Shown here one piece after another: positions 25,967 through 35,242 of a stretch of DNA of 64,000 bases. The stretch is from the NCBI RefSeq assembly GCF_004114425.1, contig NZ_RDQF01000010.1, positions 1 to 64,000 of the forward strand, written 5' to 3'. This DNA is from Bradyrhizobium vignae. GTDB lineage: Bacteria; Pseudomonadota; Alphaproteobacteria; Rhizobiales; Xanthobacteraceae. The notes beneath the pieces are model-generated. The model saw only the letters and a program-made list of their open reading frames with translations, was not told where the DNA came from and ran no database searches. A program made the position numbers and the translations under genes. The stretch's first letter is position 1, and each line of letters begins with the position of its first letter.

Positions 25967-27397
25967 TCAAGCGCCGACCTTCTTGGCGGTAGGAACTGTC
26001 CATGTGCCGTTGATGATCGACGGGTCTGTTTCCTGCGGCCAGTACATGCGCAGCATGAGGATGAAATCTCCTTCAGGCGCGGGAAGCCAGTTTGCCTCCT
26101 TGTCTTTACCCGGCGAGTCCTTCTGGATGTAAAGATCGGTTGAGCCGTCCGGGTTTTCCTTTAGGTCCTGGCGCGCGCTGATCGAGTAGCGGTTGAGCGG
26201 ATTGTTCACAAAGAAGTAGCTGCTGTCGTACATCGTGAGCGACCAGAATCCTTCGGCGGGAGGCAGGTGGCCCTTGGGAAAACGCATCACGTACTTGTTC
26301 GCGCCATTGTACTTTTGACCATCTGCATCCTTCTGCGAGGTCGGATAAACCGCATCCTGCGGGCGGTTGGCGCCGAGGCCAATCGCGGTGACCAAGGCTC
26401 GCATCAGATAATCGGTGCCGTAGATGCCGGTTTTCGTCGTGAAGGCAAAGCCATTCTCGTCCCTGATGGCCTTGTTGATCTTGAATTGAAGCATAATCCT
26501 GTCGAACGACAATTCCGGTACGCGCTTCAGGAAATCCGCCTTCAGCTTGCTCTCGTCAAACTCCTGTCCGGGGACGATGCCGATGCGCGCGAACTTGGCA
26601 AGCTGGGGCGCGTCGGCGGCGTAAGGCGGATTGGCTTTCATGAGCTCACAGAGCAGCTTGAAATACGCTCCTGCATCCATGCGGTTGACCTGTTCGCGCA
26701 CGGCCGTCTTCATGTCGATCAAGGGATCGACCTTTCCCGGAGGCGGTGTGTACGGCTTGCCATAGGCACTGAGCGGAACGAGCTTGCACTCGTCCTGCAG
26801 CTTGTGCACGGCTGCATAGTCCTCCGGCGTGCCGGTACAATAGATGCGGCCAAGCAGCCACACGATGTTTGTCTGCGACTTGTACTCCTTCACGCCATCC
26901 GGCAGCATGCCTTTCCATCCAGGGCCGGTGATCGCGTAGGTCTGGGCCCCGGTGCCGGTGGTGCGTTTGCCGGGCACCTGGAAAACCGTCGTCCAACCGT
27001 CCAGCATCGGCATCAGGAAATAGCGTCCGTTCATGTCTGGGATGCTGAGGACCCATGGTTCTTTCCCGACGTCGAAAAATGAAGTCGTGTAGAGGGTGTC
27101 CGCGTTCGGTGCCGTGACGTCCTTGAACGAGGCGTCGGGATAGTGGCGCAACTTGATGATGTGGCCCATCGGCCCACGCGTGCCCACGGGTTCGGCGACG
27201 TTGGTTATGATCCGCCGGGTCATCTCCATCGTGACCAGCGGATAGCCGAATACATAGGCGTCGCTTGCGAGCCAGAGATCCTCCAAACCTTCGCCTACGC
27301 CAAGGAACGCATCCTGGGCCAAGGCCGACCGTGCCGCAGTTGCTCCTGCCAGCAGTCCTATTCCACCAAATGCCACGGATCGACGGGTGAACTTCAT
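25967..27397 (-). CDS. DUF1254/DUF1214 domain-containing exported protein
   Basis: 476 aa. A Tat-like signal (MKFTRRSVAFGGIGLLAGAT) precedes the DUF1254 domain (ASDAYVFGYPLVTMEMTRRI, RHYPDASFKDVTAPNADTLY) and the C-terminal DUF1214 domain (PAEGFWSLTMYDSSYFFVNN, NRYSISARQDL, then NWLPAPEGDFILMLRMYWPQ). Such proteins are periplasmic and of unknown biochemical function, often encoded near sulfatases and channel proteins. FixK/FNR-type box 3 is 75 bases upstream of its ATG, a spacing that suits direct activation. Confidence 0.9.
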   Translation of the reverse strand: MKFTRRSVAFGGIGLLAGATAARSALAQDAFLGVGEGLEDLWLASDAYVFGYPLVTMEMTRRIITNVAEPVGTRGPMGHIIKLRHYPDASFKDVTAPNADTLYTTSFFDVGKEPWVLSIPDMNGRYFLMPMLDGWTTVFQVPGKRTTGTGAQTYAITGPGWKGMLPDGVKEYKSQTNIVWLLGRIYCTGTPEDYAAVHKLQDECKLVPLSAYGKPYTPPPGKVDPLIDMKTAVREQVNRMDAGAYFKLLCELMKANPPYAADAPQLAKFARIGIVPGQEFDESKLKADFLKRVPELSFDRIMLQFKINKAIRDENGFAFTTKTGIYGTDYLMRALVTAIGLGANRPQDAVYPTSQKDADGQKYNGANKYVMRFPKGHLPPAEGFWSLTMYDSSYFFVNNPLNRYSISARQDLKENPDGSTDLYIQKDSPGKDKEANWLPAPEGDFILMLRMYWPQETDPSIINGTWTVPTAKKVGA

Positions 27398-27471
27398 CCC
27401 ATTTCCTTTCCTGAAATCAACTCACACTGACCGCAGTGATCTCAGGTTCGGCTAGCCGGTCACGGGCTTCT

Positions 27472-27485
27472 TTGATCTTGATCAA
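27472..27485 (-). promoter_or_regulatory. FixK/FNR-type box 3, upstream of DUF1254 gene
   Basis: TTGATCTTGATCAA fits TTGAT-N4-ATCAA perfectly. It lies 75-88 bases upstream of the DUF1254 start; a start site about 40 bases downstream of the box centre would leave a leader of roughly 40 bases. Confidence 0.78.
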
Positions 27486-27499
27486 TGAAAGGTTGCAAG

Positions 27500-27735
27500 A
27501 AGGGCAGCCCCGCGCGGGGCTACGATGGCGACTGTTCTGCGAAGCTCAATAGCCAGATGGATAGGGACGACTTCCGCTAATGGGATGGACCGGCCGTGCT
27601 TCGGCCCCGACAGCACGCAAAGCTGGCCCGGGACAGCGAAGAGACGGAGCACGCCATGTCTCAGCAAGCCAACTGCGCAATAGCCGTGATCGGCATCGAT
27701 ATCGGCAAGAACTCGTTCCACGTTGTGGGGCGCCA
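27500..27735 (+). mobile_element. IS110-family remnant (5' end of transposase)
   Basis: From ATG 27658 the product begins MSQQANCAIAVIGIDIGKNS followed by FHVVG, the first DEDD-type motif (IDIGK) of IS110/IS1111 transposases, which act through a RuvC-like domain. Similarity ends near 27735 and the frame then stops at 27778. The preceding 150 bases (CGTGCTTCGGCCCCGACAGC) probably are IS leader sequence. Confidence 0.65.
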
Positions 27736-27902
27736 GATCCGCAAGGTAAGAGAAAAAGGCTTCTCCAGGATTGGTTGAGGACGCCAATGCGCGCGCAGCG
27801 CTGACGGATGCTTCCGGGCGGTCCAGCACGACGGCCTCGAACAGCGCGCCCCTGGTACTAGCTCGAAGTGTCGCAGCCCAATTCCCGTATGCCACGCAAC
27901 TC

Positions 27903-28307
27903 ATGAAGGCTTCGTTCGTCTTGTGGAGCCGTGGCGACTTCGATGTAGAACGCTGCCCAGTGCGCGAGATCCTCAGCCATCTGGGCGACAAGTGGACCAC
28001 GCTCATCGTCATTGCTCTCGCCGAAGGACCACATCGGTTCAACGAGCTTCGTCGCGCTCTCCCCGACATCTCCAATCGCATGCTCACGCAAACCTTGCGG
28101 GATCTCCAGCGCGACGGACTTCTGTATCGTCAAGTCTTCCCGACCAAGCCGCCAAGCGTCGAGTACTGGCTAACGCCGCTCGGACGGTCACGGCTCGATC
28201 CGCTCGCGGCGCTCGTCACCTGGGCGCAGAACACCCATGCCGATGTCAAGACGGCGCGATCGAAATTCGACAGGAGCGGGTCGGTTATCGCTAATGTCGA
28301 TTCCTAA
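27903..28307 (+). CDS. HxlR-family winged-helix transcriptional regulator
   Basis: 134 aa; ATG 27903 chosen because upstream codons look non-coding. The HxlR core is clear: [60 protein letters not shown] and [16 protein letters not shown]. The Cys in ERCPVR corresponds to the redox- or ligand-sensing Cys of several family members. HxlR proteins usually control an adjacent oxidoreductase gene; here the neighbour has been replaced by IS debris, so its target is uncertain. Confidence 0.85.
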   Translation: MKASFVLWSRGDFDVERCPVREILSHLGDKWTTLIVIALAEGPHRFNELRRALPDISNRMLTQTLRDLQRDGLLYRQVFPTKPPSVEYWLTPLGRSRLDPLAALVTWAQNTHADVKTARSKFDRSGSVIANVDS

Positions 28308-28427
28308 CCGGCGCGTCCGCCGGCAGGCACCGGGGCCGTTGCTCGCAAACTATGGGCTGGACAATCCGCGGTTCCTCAAGCAGCTGCGAAGATCGAGGCT
28401 CTTGCTGATCGGCACGCAACGCATCGA

Positions 28428-30050
28428 TCAGGCCGCACGTGACGAGGAAGTCTGGCCGGGAACGGCGGCGAGCAGCTCGCGCGTGTAGGCGTGCTCCGGT
28501 GCCGAGAACAAGGCGGCCGTCGGCTTCAGCTCGACGATGGCGCCGCGCTGCATCACTGCGATGCGGTCGCAGATCTGCGCGGCGACGCGCAGATCATGCG
28601 TGATGAACAGCATCGACAGGCCGAGGCGTTTCTTGAGGTCTTCCAAGAGATTGAGCACCTGCGCCTGAACGGAGACGTCGAGCGCGGAGACAGCCTCATC
28701 GGCGACGATGATCTCGGGCTCCAGCGCGAGTGCGCGCGCAATCCCGATGCGCTGGCGCTGGCCGCCGGAAAATTCATGCGGATAACGCTCCAGCGCGCTG
28801 GCATTGAGGCCGACGAGGCCGAGCAGTTCGCCGGCGCGCTTATGGGCCGTTGCGGCATCGGTGCCATGCGCGATCGGTCCGTCGGCGATGATATTGCCGA
28901 CCTTGCGGCGCGGATTGAGCGAGGCGAACGGATCCTGGAAGATCATCTGGATGCGGCTGCGCGCCTTGCGGAGCTCCTTGCCGCCGATCCGGGTGAAGTC
29001 GATATCGCCGAGACGGATCGTGCCCTGGTCCGGCTCGATCAGCCGCATTACGAGCCGCGCCACCGAGGATTTGCCGGAGCCGGATTCGCCGACCAGTCCG
29101 AGCGTCTCGCCCTTGAGGATATCGAAATTGACCTCGTTGGCGGCGCGCACGCGGCGCTCCGGCTGAAACCAGCCACCGCCGGAGACATAGGTCTTGTCGA
29201 GGCCGACGACTTCGACCGCCTTGGCACGGCCCGCGAGCGGCGCGCGCTGCGGCGGCTGCATCGATGGCACAGCCGCAAGAAGGGCGCGAGTATAGCTGTG
29301 TTGCGGGCGCAGCAGCACATCGTCGGCCGCGCCTTGCTCGACCACCTTGCCGTGCTGGAGCACGATGACACGGTCCGCGATATCGGCGACGACGCCGAAA
29401 TCATGGGTGATGAACATGACCGCCATGTTGCGGCTGCGCTGAAGGTCGCGGATGAGCTTGAGGATCTGCGCCTGCGTGGTGACGTCGAGCGCCGTGGTCG
29501 GCTCATCCGCGACCAGCACGGCCGGCTCCAGCGCAAGCGCCATCGCGATCATGGCGCGTTGGCGCTGGCCGCCGGAAAGCTGGTGCGGATAGGCGCGCAT
29601 CGAACGTTCGGGGTCGGGCAGGCCGACCTCGCGCAGCAGCTGCAGCGCCTTCTGCGTCCGTTCCTTCGGCGTCAGCAAATTGTGCGCCTCGAACATTTCG
29701 GCGATCTGCTCGCCGATCCGCATCAACGGATTGAGCGCGGTCATCGGCTCCTGGAACACCATCGCGATGTGGCGGCCGCGCAGCGCGAGCCAGCCGGTCT
29801 CGTCGAGGGCGAGCAGGTTGTGGCCGTCATAGACGATCTCGCCGGCCTCGCGGCCGATCGTGTCGGGCAACAGTCCCATCAGCGCGTGCGCGCACATCGA
29901 TTTGCCGGAGCCGGACTCGCCGACCACGCAAAGGATTTTCCCGGGTGTGAGATCGAGGGAGACGTCGTCGACGGCGTAGCGGCGGTCCGCGCCGGGCGGC
30001 AGCGCGAGCTTCAGGTTCTTGATCGAGACGACGGCCGTTGCGGCGGACAT
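28428..30050 (-). CDS. Peptide/opine-type ABC transporter, double ATP-binding protein
   Basis: 540 aa fusion of two DppD/DppF-like ATPases. First half: Walker [17 protein letters not shown], signature [17 protein letters not shown], Walker [13 protein letters not shown]. Second half: [47 protein letters not shown]. Both halves carry intact H-loops (MFITHD, LFITHD). It is the last gene of a five-gene minus-strand operon (aldolase, receptor, two permeases, ATPase), one base beyond the permease stop. Confidence 0.93.
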   Translation of the reverse strand: MSAATAVVSIKNLKLALPPGADRRYAVDDVSLDLTPGKILCVVGESGSGKSMCAHALMGLLPDTIGREAGEIVYDGHNLLALDETGWLALRGRHIAMVFQEPMTALNPLMRIGEQIAEMFEAHNLLTPKERTQKALQLLREVGLPDPERSMRAYPHQLSGGQRQRAMIAMALALEPAVLVADEPTTALDVTTQAQILKLIRDLQRSRNMAVMFITHDFGVVADIADRVIVLQHGKVVEQGAADDVLLRPQHSYTRALLAAVPSMQPPQRAPLAGRAKAVEVVGLDKTYVSGGGWFQPERRVRAANEVNFDILKGETLGLVGESGSGKSSVARLVMRLIEPDQGTIRLGDIDFTRIGGKELRKARSRIQMIFQDPFASLNPRRKVGNIIADGPIAHGTDAATAHKRAGELLGLVGLNASALERYPHEFSGGQRQRIGIARALALEPEIIVADEAVSALDVSVQAQVLNLLEDLKKRLGLSMLFITHDLRVAAQICDRIAVMQRGAIVELKPTAALFSAPEHAYTRELLAAVPGQTSSSRAA

Positions 30051-30051
30051 G

Positions 30052-30891
30052 TCAGCGTCCCTCCTTGTTGAGGCGCGGATTGAGCGCGTCGTTGAGACCT
30101 TCGCCGATCAGGTTCAGCGCGAGCACCGAGATCAGGATCGCGATGCCGGGAAACACCGTGATCCACCAGGCTTGTCGGATCACCGTGCGCCCGGCGCCGA
30201 CCATGTAGCCCCAGGACATCAAATTGGGATCGCCGAGGCCGAGGAAGGAGAGCGAGGATTCCAGCAGGATCGCCGTTGCGACCATCAGTGAGGCCAGCAC
30301 GATGACCGGCGACAGCGCGTTGGGCAGGATCTCGCGCCAGATGATCCAGCTGTGGCTCTGACCGGTGACCACGGCGGCCTGGACATATTCGCGGGTGCGG
30401 AGCGACAGCACCTCGCCGCGGACGAGGCGCGCCACCGGCGGCCAGCTCACGATCGCGATCGCCAGCACGATCGAGACGATCGAGGGCTGCAGGATCGCGA
30501 CCAGCACGATCGCGAGTGCGAAGCTCGGCACGGTCTGGAAGAACTCCGTGAAGCGCATCAGGGCGTCGCCGATCCGGCCGCCGAAATAGCCGGCCATGGC
30601 GCCGACGGGAATGCCGACCGCCAGCGCGGCCATGGTCGAGACCAGGCCGACCAGCAGCGAGACGCGGGCGCCATGGACGATGCCGGCCAGCACGTCGCGG
30701 CCGAGCGCGTCGGTGCCGAGCGGCAGGCCCGGCGCCGTGAACGGCGGCAAGAAGGGACGCTGCACCATGCGCCAGGGCGAGGTCGGAAACAGCAGGGGAC
30801 CGAAGACCGCAACAGCGACCGCCAGGATGAGGATCATGAGGCCAATCACGCCGCCTGGATTGCGCAGCATCGTGCGCCAGAAATTCATCAT
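30052..30891 (-). CDS. ABC transporter permease, DppC type
   Basis: 279 aa. ATG 30891 (or 30888) is chosen because it overlaps the stop of the upstream permease; the longer frame is a shadow. An N-terminal TM segment (VIGLMILILAVAVAVFGPLL), the family motif GTDALGRDVLAGIVHGARVS, four further TM segments, and the EAA loop EILPNALSPVIVLASL that docks on the ATPase are visible. Forms the channel with the DppB-type protein. Confidence 0.92.
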   Translation of the reverse strand: MMNFWRTMLRNPGGVIGLMILILAVAVAVFGPLLFPTSPWRMVQRPFLPPFTAPGLPLGTDALGRDVLAGIVHGARVSLLVGLVSTMAALAVGIPVGAMAGYFGGRIGDALMRFTEFFQTVPSFALAIVLVAILQPSIVSIVLAIAIVSWPPVARLVRGEVLSLRTREYVQAAVVTGQSHSWIIWREILPNALSPVIVLASLMVATAILLESSLSFLGLGDPNLMSWGYMVGAGRTVIRQAWWITVFPGIAILISVLALNLIGEGLNDALNPRLNKEGR

Positions 30892-31859
30892 GACGCGAAC
30901 TCGATGCGCGGATCGACCGAGCGGTAGATCAGGTCGGTGATCAGGTTGAAGGCAAGCACCATCGCCGAGCAGACGACGAAGACGCCGAGCAGGAGATTGT
31001 AGTCGCGCTGCAAGAGCGCCTCGTACATCAGTCTGCCGATGCCGGGCCACGCGAACACCGTCTCCGTCAGCACGGCGCCGCCGACCAGCGTTCCGGCTTG
31101 CAAGCCGGCAAGCGTCACCACCGGCAACAGCGCGTTGCGCAGCACGTGGCGGCGCTGGATCACGGCATTGCGCAGGCCCTTGGCCCGCGCGGTCTTGACG
31201 AAGTCATGCCGCTGCACCTCGAGCATCGAGGCGCGGGTCATGCGGGAATAGGTCGCCATGAAGAACAGACCGATCGTCGTCGCCGGCAGGATCAGATGGG
31301 CGCCGACGTCGAGCACGTGGGCAAGACCAGTGTAGTTTGCGCCGACCGTTTCGTAGCCAAAGCTGGGCAGCCAATCCACCGCGACCGAGAACAGCAGGAT
31401 CGCCATCAGTGCCACCCAGAACAGCGGCGTTGCGTAGAAGATCAGCGAGAATATCGTGACGGCGGTATCGAGCCAGGTGCCGGCGAAGCGTGCGGCGAGC
31501 GTGCCGAAGAGGATGCCGAGCAGAAGCGATATCGCAAACGCCGTCAGTGTCAGCAACAGCGTCGCCGGTAGCCGCTCCACGATCAGTTGCGACACCGGCG
31601 CCTGCTGCCGGAAGGAGAAGCCGAGGTCGAGGGTCGCGATGCCCTTGACATAGATGAAGAGCTGCTCAGGCAGCGGCTTGTCCAGGCCGAATTTTTCCCG
31701 CAACTGATTGACGAACATCTGGTCGCTGGCGCCGGCTTCGCCCGCCATCACGACAGCCGGATCGCCCGGTGCCATGCGGATCAGCATGAAATTGAGCACC
31801 ACGATCGCGAACAGAACGACAATGGCCTTTGCAAGTCTCTGGGCAATGAATGCGAGCAT
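30888..31859 (-). CDS. ABC transporter permease, DppB type
   Basis: 323 aa with about six TM segments. N-terminal AQRLAKAIVVLFAIVVLNFM then RMAPGDPAVVMAG, typical of DppB/OppB. The EAA-type loop reads RHVLRNALLPVVTLAGLQAG, and the end WPGIGRLMYEALLQRDYNLL is conserved. Its stop codon overlaps the DppC-type start, showing translational coupling. Confidence 0.92.
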   Translation of the reverse strand: MLAFIAQRLAKAIVVLFAIVVLNFMLIRMAPGDPAVVMAGEAGASDQMFVNQLREKFGLDKPLPEQLFIYVKGIATLDLGFSFRQQAPVSQLIVERLPATLLLTLTAFAISLLLGILFGTLAARFAGTWLDTAVTIFSLIFYATPLFWVALMAILLFSVAVDWLPSFGYETVGANYTGLAHVLDVGAHLILPATTIGLFFMATYSRMTRASMLEVQRHDFVKTARAKGLRNAVIQRRHVLRNALLPVVTLAGLQAGTLVGGAVLTETVFAWPGIGRLMYEALLQRDYNLLLGVFVVCSAMVLAFNLITDLIYRSVDPRIEFAS

Positions 31860-31937
31860 CGGTGATCTCGGTTGCGTTCGAGAGGGGACAGGAGGAAGCC
31901 GCGGCGCCTTGAAAGCGCGGCGGCTTCGTGGGATCGT

Positions 31938-33494
31938 CTACTTGTCGAGCCAGGCGTCGCGGAAGCCGTCGTTGACGCCGATCGCGGTGGTGATGAGGTT
32001 CTTGACGTTGCAGCGTGTGATGGTCGGGAACTGCAGTTCAAGCAGCCAGGCCACCGGCACATCGTCGACAAGGATCTTCTGCGCCTTGTCGTAAAATGGT
32101 TTGCGTGCCGAGTCGGAGAAGGCGACCGCGCCGTCGGCAAACAACTTGTCGATTTCCGGGTTCGAATAACCTTCGACGTTGTTGAACGGATTGCCCTTGA
32201 GGATCTGGCTGGAGACATAGGTGCGGCCGACGCCGAGCGCGGGATCGCCGTACTGATAGACATAGGTGAAGGCGATATCGTAGTCCCATTCCGAGGTCCG
32301 CTGATTCCACCCGGCGACATCGGTCGCGACCATGTCGACATTGATGCCGACATCCTGCAGGTTCTGCCGCACCGCCTCGGCCCAACGCTGCCAGGTTTCG
32401 CCATAGGGCAACGGCAGCAGGCGGACCTTCTCGCCGTTGTAGCCGGCTTCCTTCAGCAGAGCCTTGGCCTTGGCCGGGTCGTAGTCATATTTCGGCACGT
32501 CGCTGCTGTAGTACTTGATCGATGAGCCCGACGGACCGGTTGCGACGTTGCCGAGGCCGTTCCAGATCACGTCTTTCGCGAAATTGCGATCGAGCGCGTA
32601 CATCACGGCCTGGCGGAATTTCTTGTTCGCGGTCGGGCCCTGGCGATTGTTCAGCCACAGCCAGGAATGCGGGCTGAAGAATTCCCAGCCGGCGCCGGTG
32701 ACGCAGACATTCTTCAGCTTGGAGAGGCGCGGCACGTCGAAATTCTCGACCGAGCCGCCCGGCAGCACGTCGACCTTGCCGGTCTCGAACGCCACCGCGC
32801 GCGCGGCCGCATCCGGGATCACGTGCCAGTAGATCTCGTCGAGGTTCGGCTTGCCCTTGATGTAGTAGTTCGGGTTCTTGACCAGGCGAATGAACGAACC
32901 CTTCTGCCATTCCTTGAACATGAAGGGGCCGGTGCCAACAGGCGTGTTGTTGGCCGGATTGGTCTTGAAATCAGTGCCCTCATAGAGGTGCTTCGGGATC
33001 ATCGGCAGCGAGCCGACCTCGAAGACTCCGAGGAACGGCCCGAACGGCTCCTTAAGGTTGAAGATCACGGTGCTGTCGTCAGGCGTCTCGATCTTGTCGA
33101 CCTGCGCGAAATTGCTGCGCGCGCGGGGATGGGTCTGTTTGAGGAACTCGATCGAGAACACGACGTCGGCAGAGGTGAAGGGCTTGCCGTCATGCCAGGT
33201 GACGCCCTTGCGGAGCTTGAAGGTGTAGGTCTTGCCGTCCTCGCTGACATTCCAGCTCTCGGCGAGGCCCGGCAGCGGCTCGAGTTTCGGGCTGTAGCGG
33301 AGCAGGCCTTCATAGATATTGCCGGAGACCATCTGGGTCGGGCCGTTCTGTACCAGGCCCATCATCAGGCCCGGCGGTTCGGGCTGGATCACCGCGTTGA
33401 TCATGCCACCGGTTTTCGGCTCTTGCGCGTACGCCGCAGTGCTCAGCGCACTCGCTACCATCAGGCTCAGCAATACTCGCTTCAACATGTCCAA
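31938..33494 (-). CDS. ABC transporter substrate-binding protein, family 5
   Basis: 518 aa periplasmic receptor of the DppA/OppA/NikA cluster. A signal peptide (MDMLKRVLLSLMVASALSTA, cleavage near AYA) is followed by GGMINAVIQPEPPGLMMGLV, LAESWNVSEDGKTYTFKLRK and GVTWHDGKPFTSADVVFSIE, the family signature. Ligand could be a peptide, opine or amino-acid conjugate; the neighbouring aldolase and deacetylase argue for an N-acylated or hydroxylated compound rather than plain dipeptides. Confidence 0.92.
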   Translation of the reverse strand: MDMLKRVLLSLMVASALSTAAYAQEPKTGGMINAVIQPEPPGLMMGLVQNGPTQMVSGNIYEGLLRYSPKLEPLPGLAESWNVSEDGKTYTFKLRKGVTWHDGKPFTSADVVFSIEFLKQTHPRARSNFAQVDKIETPDDSTVIFNLKEPFGPFLGVFEVGSLPMIPKHLYEGTDFKTNPANNTPVGTGPFMFKEWQKGSFIRLVKNPNYYIKGKPNLDEIYWHVIPDAAARAVAFETGKVDVLPGGSVENFDVPRLSKLKNVCVTGAGWEFFSPHSWLWLNNRQGPTANKKFRQAVMYALDRNFAKDVIWNGLGNVATGPSGSSIKYYSSDVPKYDYDPAKAKALLKEAGYNGEKVRLLPLPYGETWQRWAEAVRQNLQDVGINVDMVATDVAGWNQRTSEWDYDIAFTYVYQYGDPALGVGRTYVSSQILKGNPFNNVEGYSNPEIDKLFADGAVAFSDSARKPFYDKAQKILVDDVPVAWLLELQFPTITRCNVKNLITTAIGVNDGFRDAWLDK

Positions 33495-33547
33495 TCTCTC
33501 TTCTGGTTGGATGTTCCCGGGCGCGGCTCCGGGACAAGGACTTACGA

Positions 33548-34321
33548 CTAGCTCACGAAATCAGGATCGGTCCGCTCCAGCATGCGCTTGAAGGCGGCCC
33601 ATTCCGTGTCGGGCATGCCGTTCAGTTCGATGCTGTCGTAGAAGGTGGCGTATTGGCCCGCGGTCTTGTGTGCGACGGCATCGGAGAGCGGTGCGATCTC
33701 GGCGCCTGCGGCCTGGATCGCGAGCTGCGCGCGGCAGGAACGTTCCAGATTGTGCATTAGCTTGAAGGCCTCTGCGATCGAGCGGCCGCAGGTCAGCATG
33801 CCGTGATTGCGCAGGATCATCACATACTTGTCGCCGAGATCGGCGACCAGGCGTAGCCGCTCGTCGAGGTCGAGGGCGATGCCCTCATAGTCGTGGTAGG
33901 CGAGGCAACCGGTGAACTGCATCGACCATTGATTGAGCGGCAGCAGGCCCTGCTTCTGGCAGGACACTGCGACGCCGGCAACGGTGTGGGTGTGCAGCAC
34001 GCATATTGCGTCATGACGCGCGGCGTGCACTGCGCTGTGGATGGTGAAGCCGGCCGGATTGATGCCAAGACCAAGCGGGTCGTCGATGATGTTGCCGTCG
34101 AGATCGACAGTGACGAGGTTCGATGCCGTCACCTCCTCGAAGCGCATGCCGTAGGGATTGATCAGGAAGCGGTCGTGCTGGCCCGGAAGTCGCGCCGAGA
34201 TGTGGGTATAGATGCTGTCATCGAGCCCGAGCCGGTGGATCAGTCGGTAGGCCGCGGCGAGGTCGATGCGGAATTGCTGGTTCTGGTCCTTCACACCGTC
34301 GGGCCGCACATGCGTCGTCAT
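33548..34321 (-). CDS. Class II aldolase/adducin family protein
   Basis: 257 aa. ATG 34321 (MTTHVRPDGVKDQNQQFR) is preferred over an upstream ATG at 34378 that lies in the operator region. Zinc-site and fold marks: SIYTHISARLPGQHDRFLIN, INPYGMRFEEVTASNLVTVD, VLHTHTVAGVAVSCQKQGL (HTH metal ligands) and ILRNHGMLTCG (third His). Class II aldolases cleave or epimerise phosphorylated or hydroxy-keto substrates. It is first in the transporter operon and divergent from the GntR gene. Confidence 0.87.
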   Translation of the reverse strand: MTTHVRPDGVKDQNQQFRIDLAAAYRLIHRLGLDDSIYTHISARLPGQHDRFLINPYGMRFEEVTASNLVTVDLDGNIIDDPLGLGINPAGFTIHSAVHAARHDAICVLHTHTVAGVAVSCQKQGLLPLNQWSMQFTGCLAYHDYEGIALDLDERLRLVADLGDKYVMILRNHGMLTCGRSIAEAFKLMHNLERSCRAQLAIQAAGAEIAPLSDAVAHKTAGQYATFYDSIELNGMPDTEWAAFKRMLERTDPDFVS

Positions 34322-34376
34322 CGTTGCTGCTTGTCCCTCTCCGCGGGCCGTTCTGTTGAGTTGCAATGCCCGCGTC

Positions 34377-34427
34377 ACTAAACTGTCGACAATCTAAGGT
34401 TTGATCAAGACTAAACTGTCGACAATC
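34377..34427. promoter_or_regulatory. Tandem operator for the GntR regulator
   Basis: The 18-base sequence ACTAAACTGTCGACAATC occurs twice, at 34377-34394 and 34410-34427, 33 bases (three helical turns) apart. Each copy contains the palindrome TGTCGACA. The pair lies exactly between the divergent aldolase/transporter operon and the GntR gene, so autoregulation plus operon control is likely. AT-rich DNA (TTAAATAATATAC) follows as a probable promoter element. Confidence 0.75.
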
Positions 34428-34467
34428 GGCGATTAAATAATATACAAGGGTCGAAAATGGACCTTTA

Positions 34468-35172
34468 ATGCGCACGATTTCCCCTCCGGTCGGCTTGCCG
34501 GCCCTCAACGAGACCGACCTTGTCCGCCAGGTCGCCCGCCGCCTGACTGAAGCCATCGTCCAAGGGCGGCTGCCGCCGGGATCAAAGGTCGTCGAGGCCG
34601 GAATCGCGCGCGAACTGGGGGTGAGCCGGGCGCCGGTGCGCGAGGCCGCGCGGCTGCTCGAGCAACAGGGCTTGCTCGTCGCCAATCCGCGCCGCGGCTT
34701 CTTCGTCCGGCAGTTTGCCGCCGATGATATCGACGAGATCTACGACTTGCGTCTCTGCGTCGAGCGTCATGCCGCGGTGCTTGCCGCGCGCAACCTGACG
34801 CCGGAGACGCGCGACAAGCTGCGCCGGCAAATCGACGTGCTGCACGAGACCGCCGATCTCGACGATCCGGCGCGGCAGGTCGAAGAGGACTACCGCTTCC
34901 ATCGCCTGATCTGCGAGATCGGCGGTAACCGGCGGATGCTGCGGGTGTTCGACGATCTCGCCTCGGAGCTGCGCATGGTGATCGGCCTGATCGGCCGCCT
35001 CTATGACGATCCGCACGAGGTCGCGCGTACGCATGAGCCGGTGCTCGCTGCGATCGAAGCCGGTCATCCCGAACGTATCGTCGCGCTTATCGACTACCAC
35101 ATCGGTGTTGCCTGGCGCGAAGTCGGACGGCTGGTGCGCGAGATTCCTCCTTTGCCGCTTGCGGCGAAATAG
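34468..35172 (+). CDS. GntR-family transcriptional regulator (FCD/FadR subfamily)
   Basis: 234 aa. The N-terminal winged helix reads LVRQVARRLTEAIVQGRLPP, ELGVSRAPVREAARLLEQQG and LLVANPRRGFFVRQF. The C-terminal FCD domain has DDIDEIYDLRLCVERHAAVL, EEDYRFHRLICEIGGNRRML and HEPVLAAIEAGHP, with metal-binding Asp/His positions retained. Regulates acid or sugar-acid catabolism in many alphaproteobacteria. The ATG follows shortly after the tandem operator. Confidence 0.9.
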   Translation: MRTISPPVGLPALNETDLVRQVARRLTEAIVQGRLPPGSKVVEAGIARELGVSRAPVREAARLLEQQGLLVANPRRGFFVRQFAADDIDEIYDLRLCVERHAAVLAARNLTPETRDKLRRQIDVLHETADLDDPARQVEEDYRFHRLICEIGGNRRMLRVFDDLASELRMVIGLIGRLYDDPHEVARTHEPVLAAIEAGHPERIVALIDYHIGVAWREVGRLVREIPPLPLAAK

Positions 35173-35242
35173 ACGCGCGTGATCTTGCTCAGGCGCAATG
35201 TCGTGCGATCCATCTCACTTATTCATCCGACAGGAGTGTCCC

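Noticed and set aside
28491..30071. 526-codon plus-strand frame opposite the double ATPase
   Set aside because: Exact shadow of the ATPase third-codon pattern; no motif, while the opposite strand has two full Walker sets.
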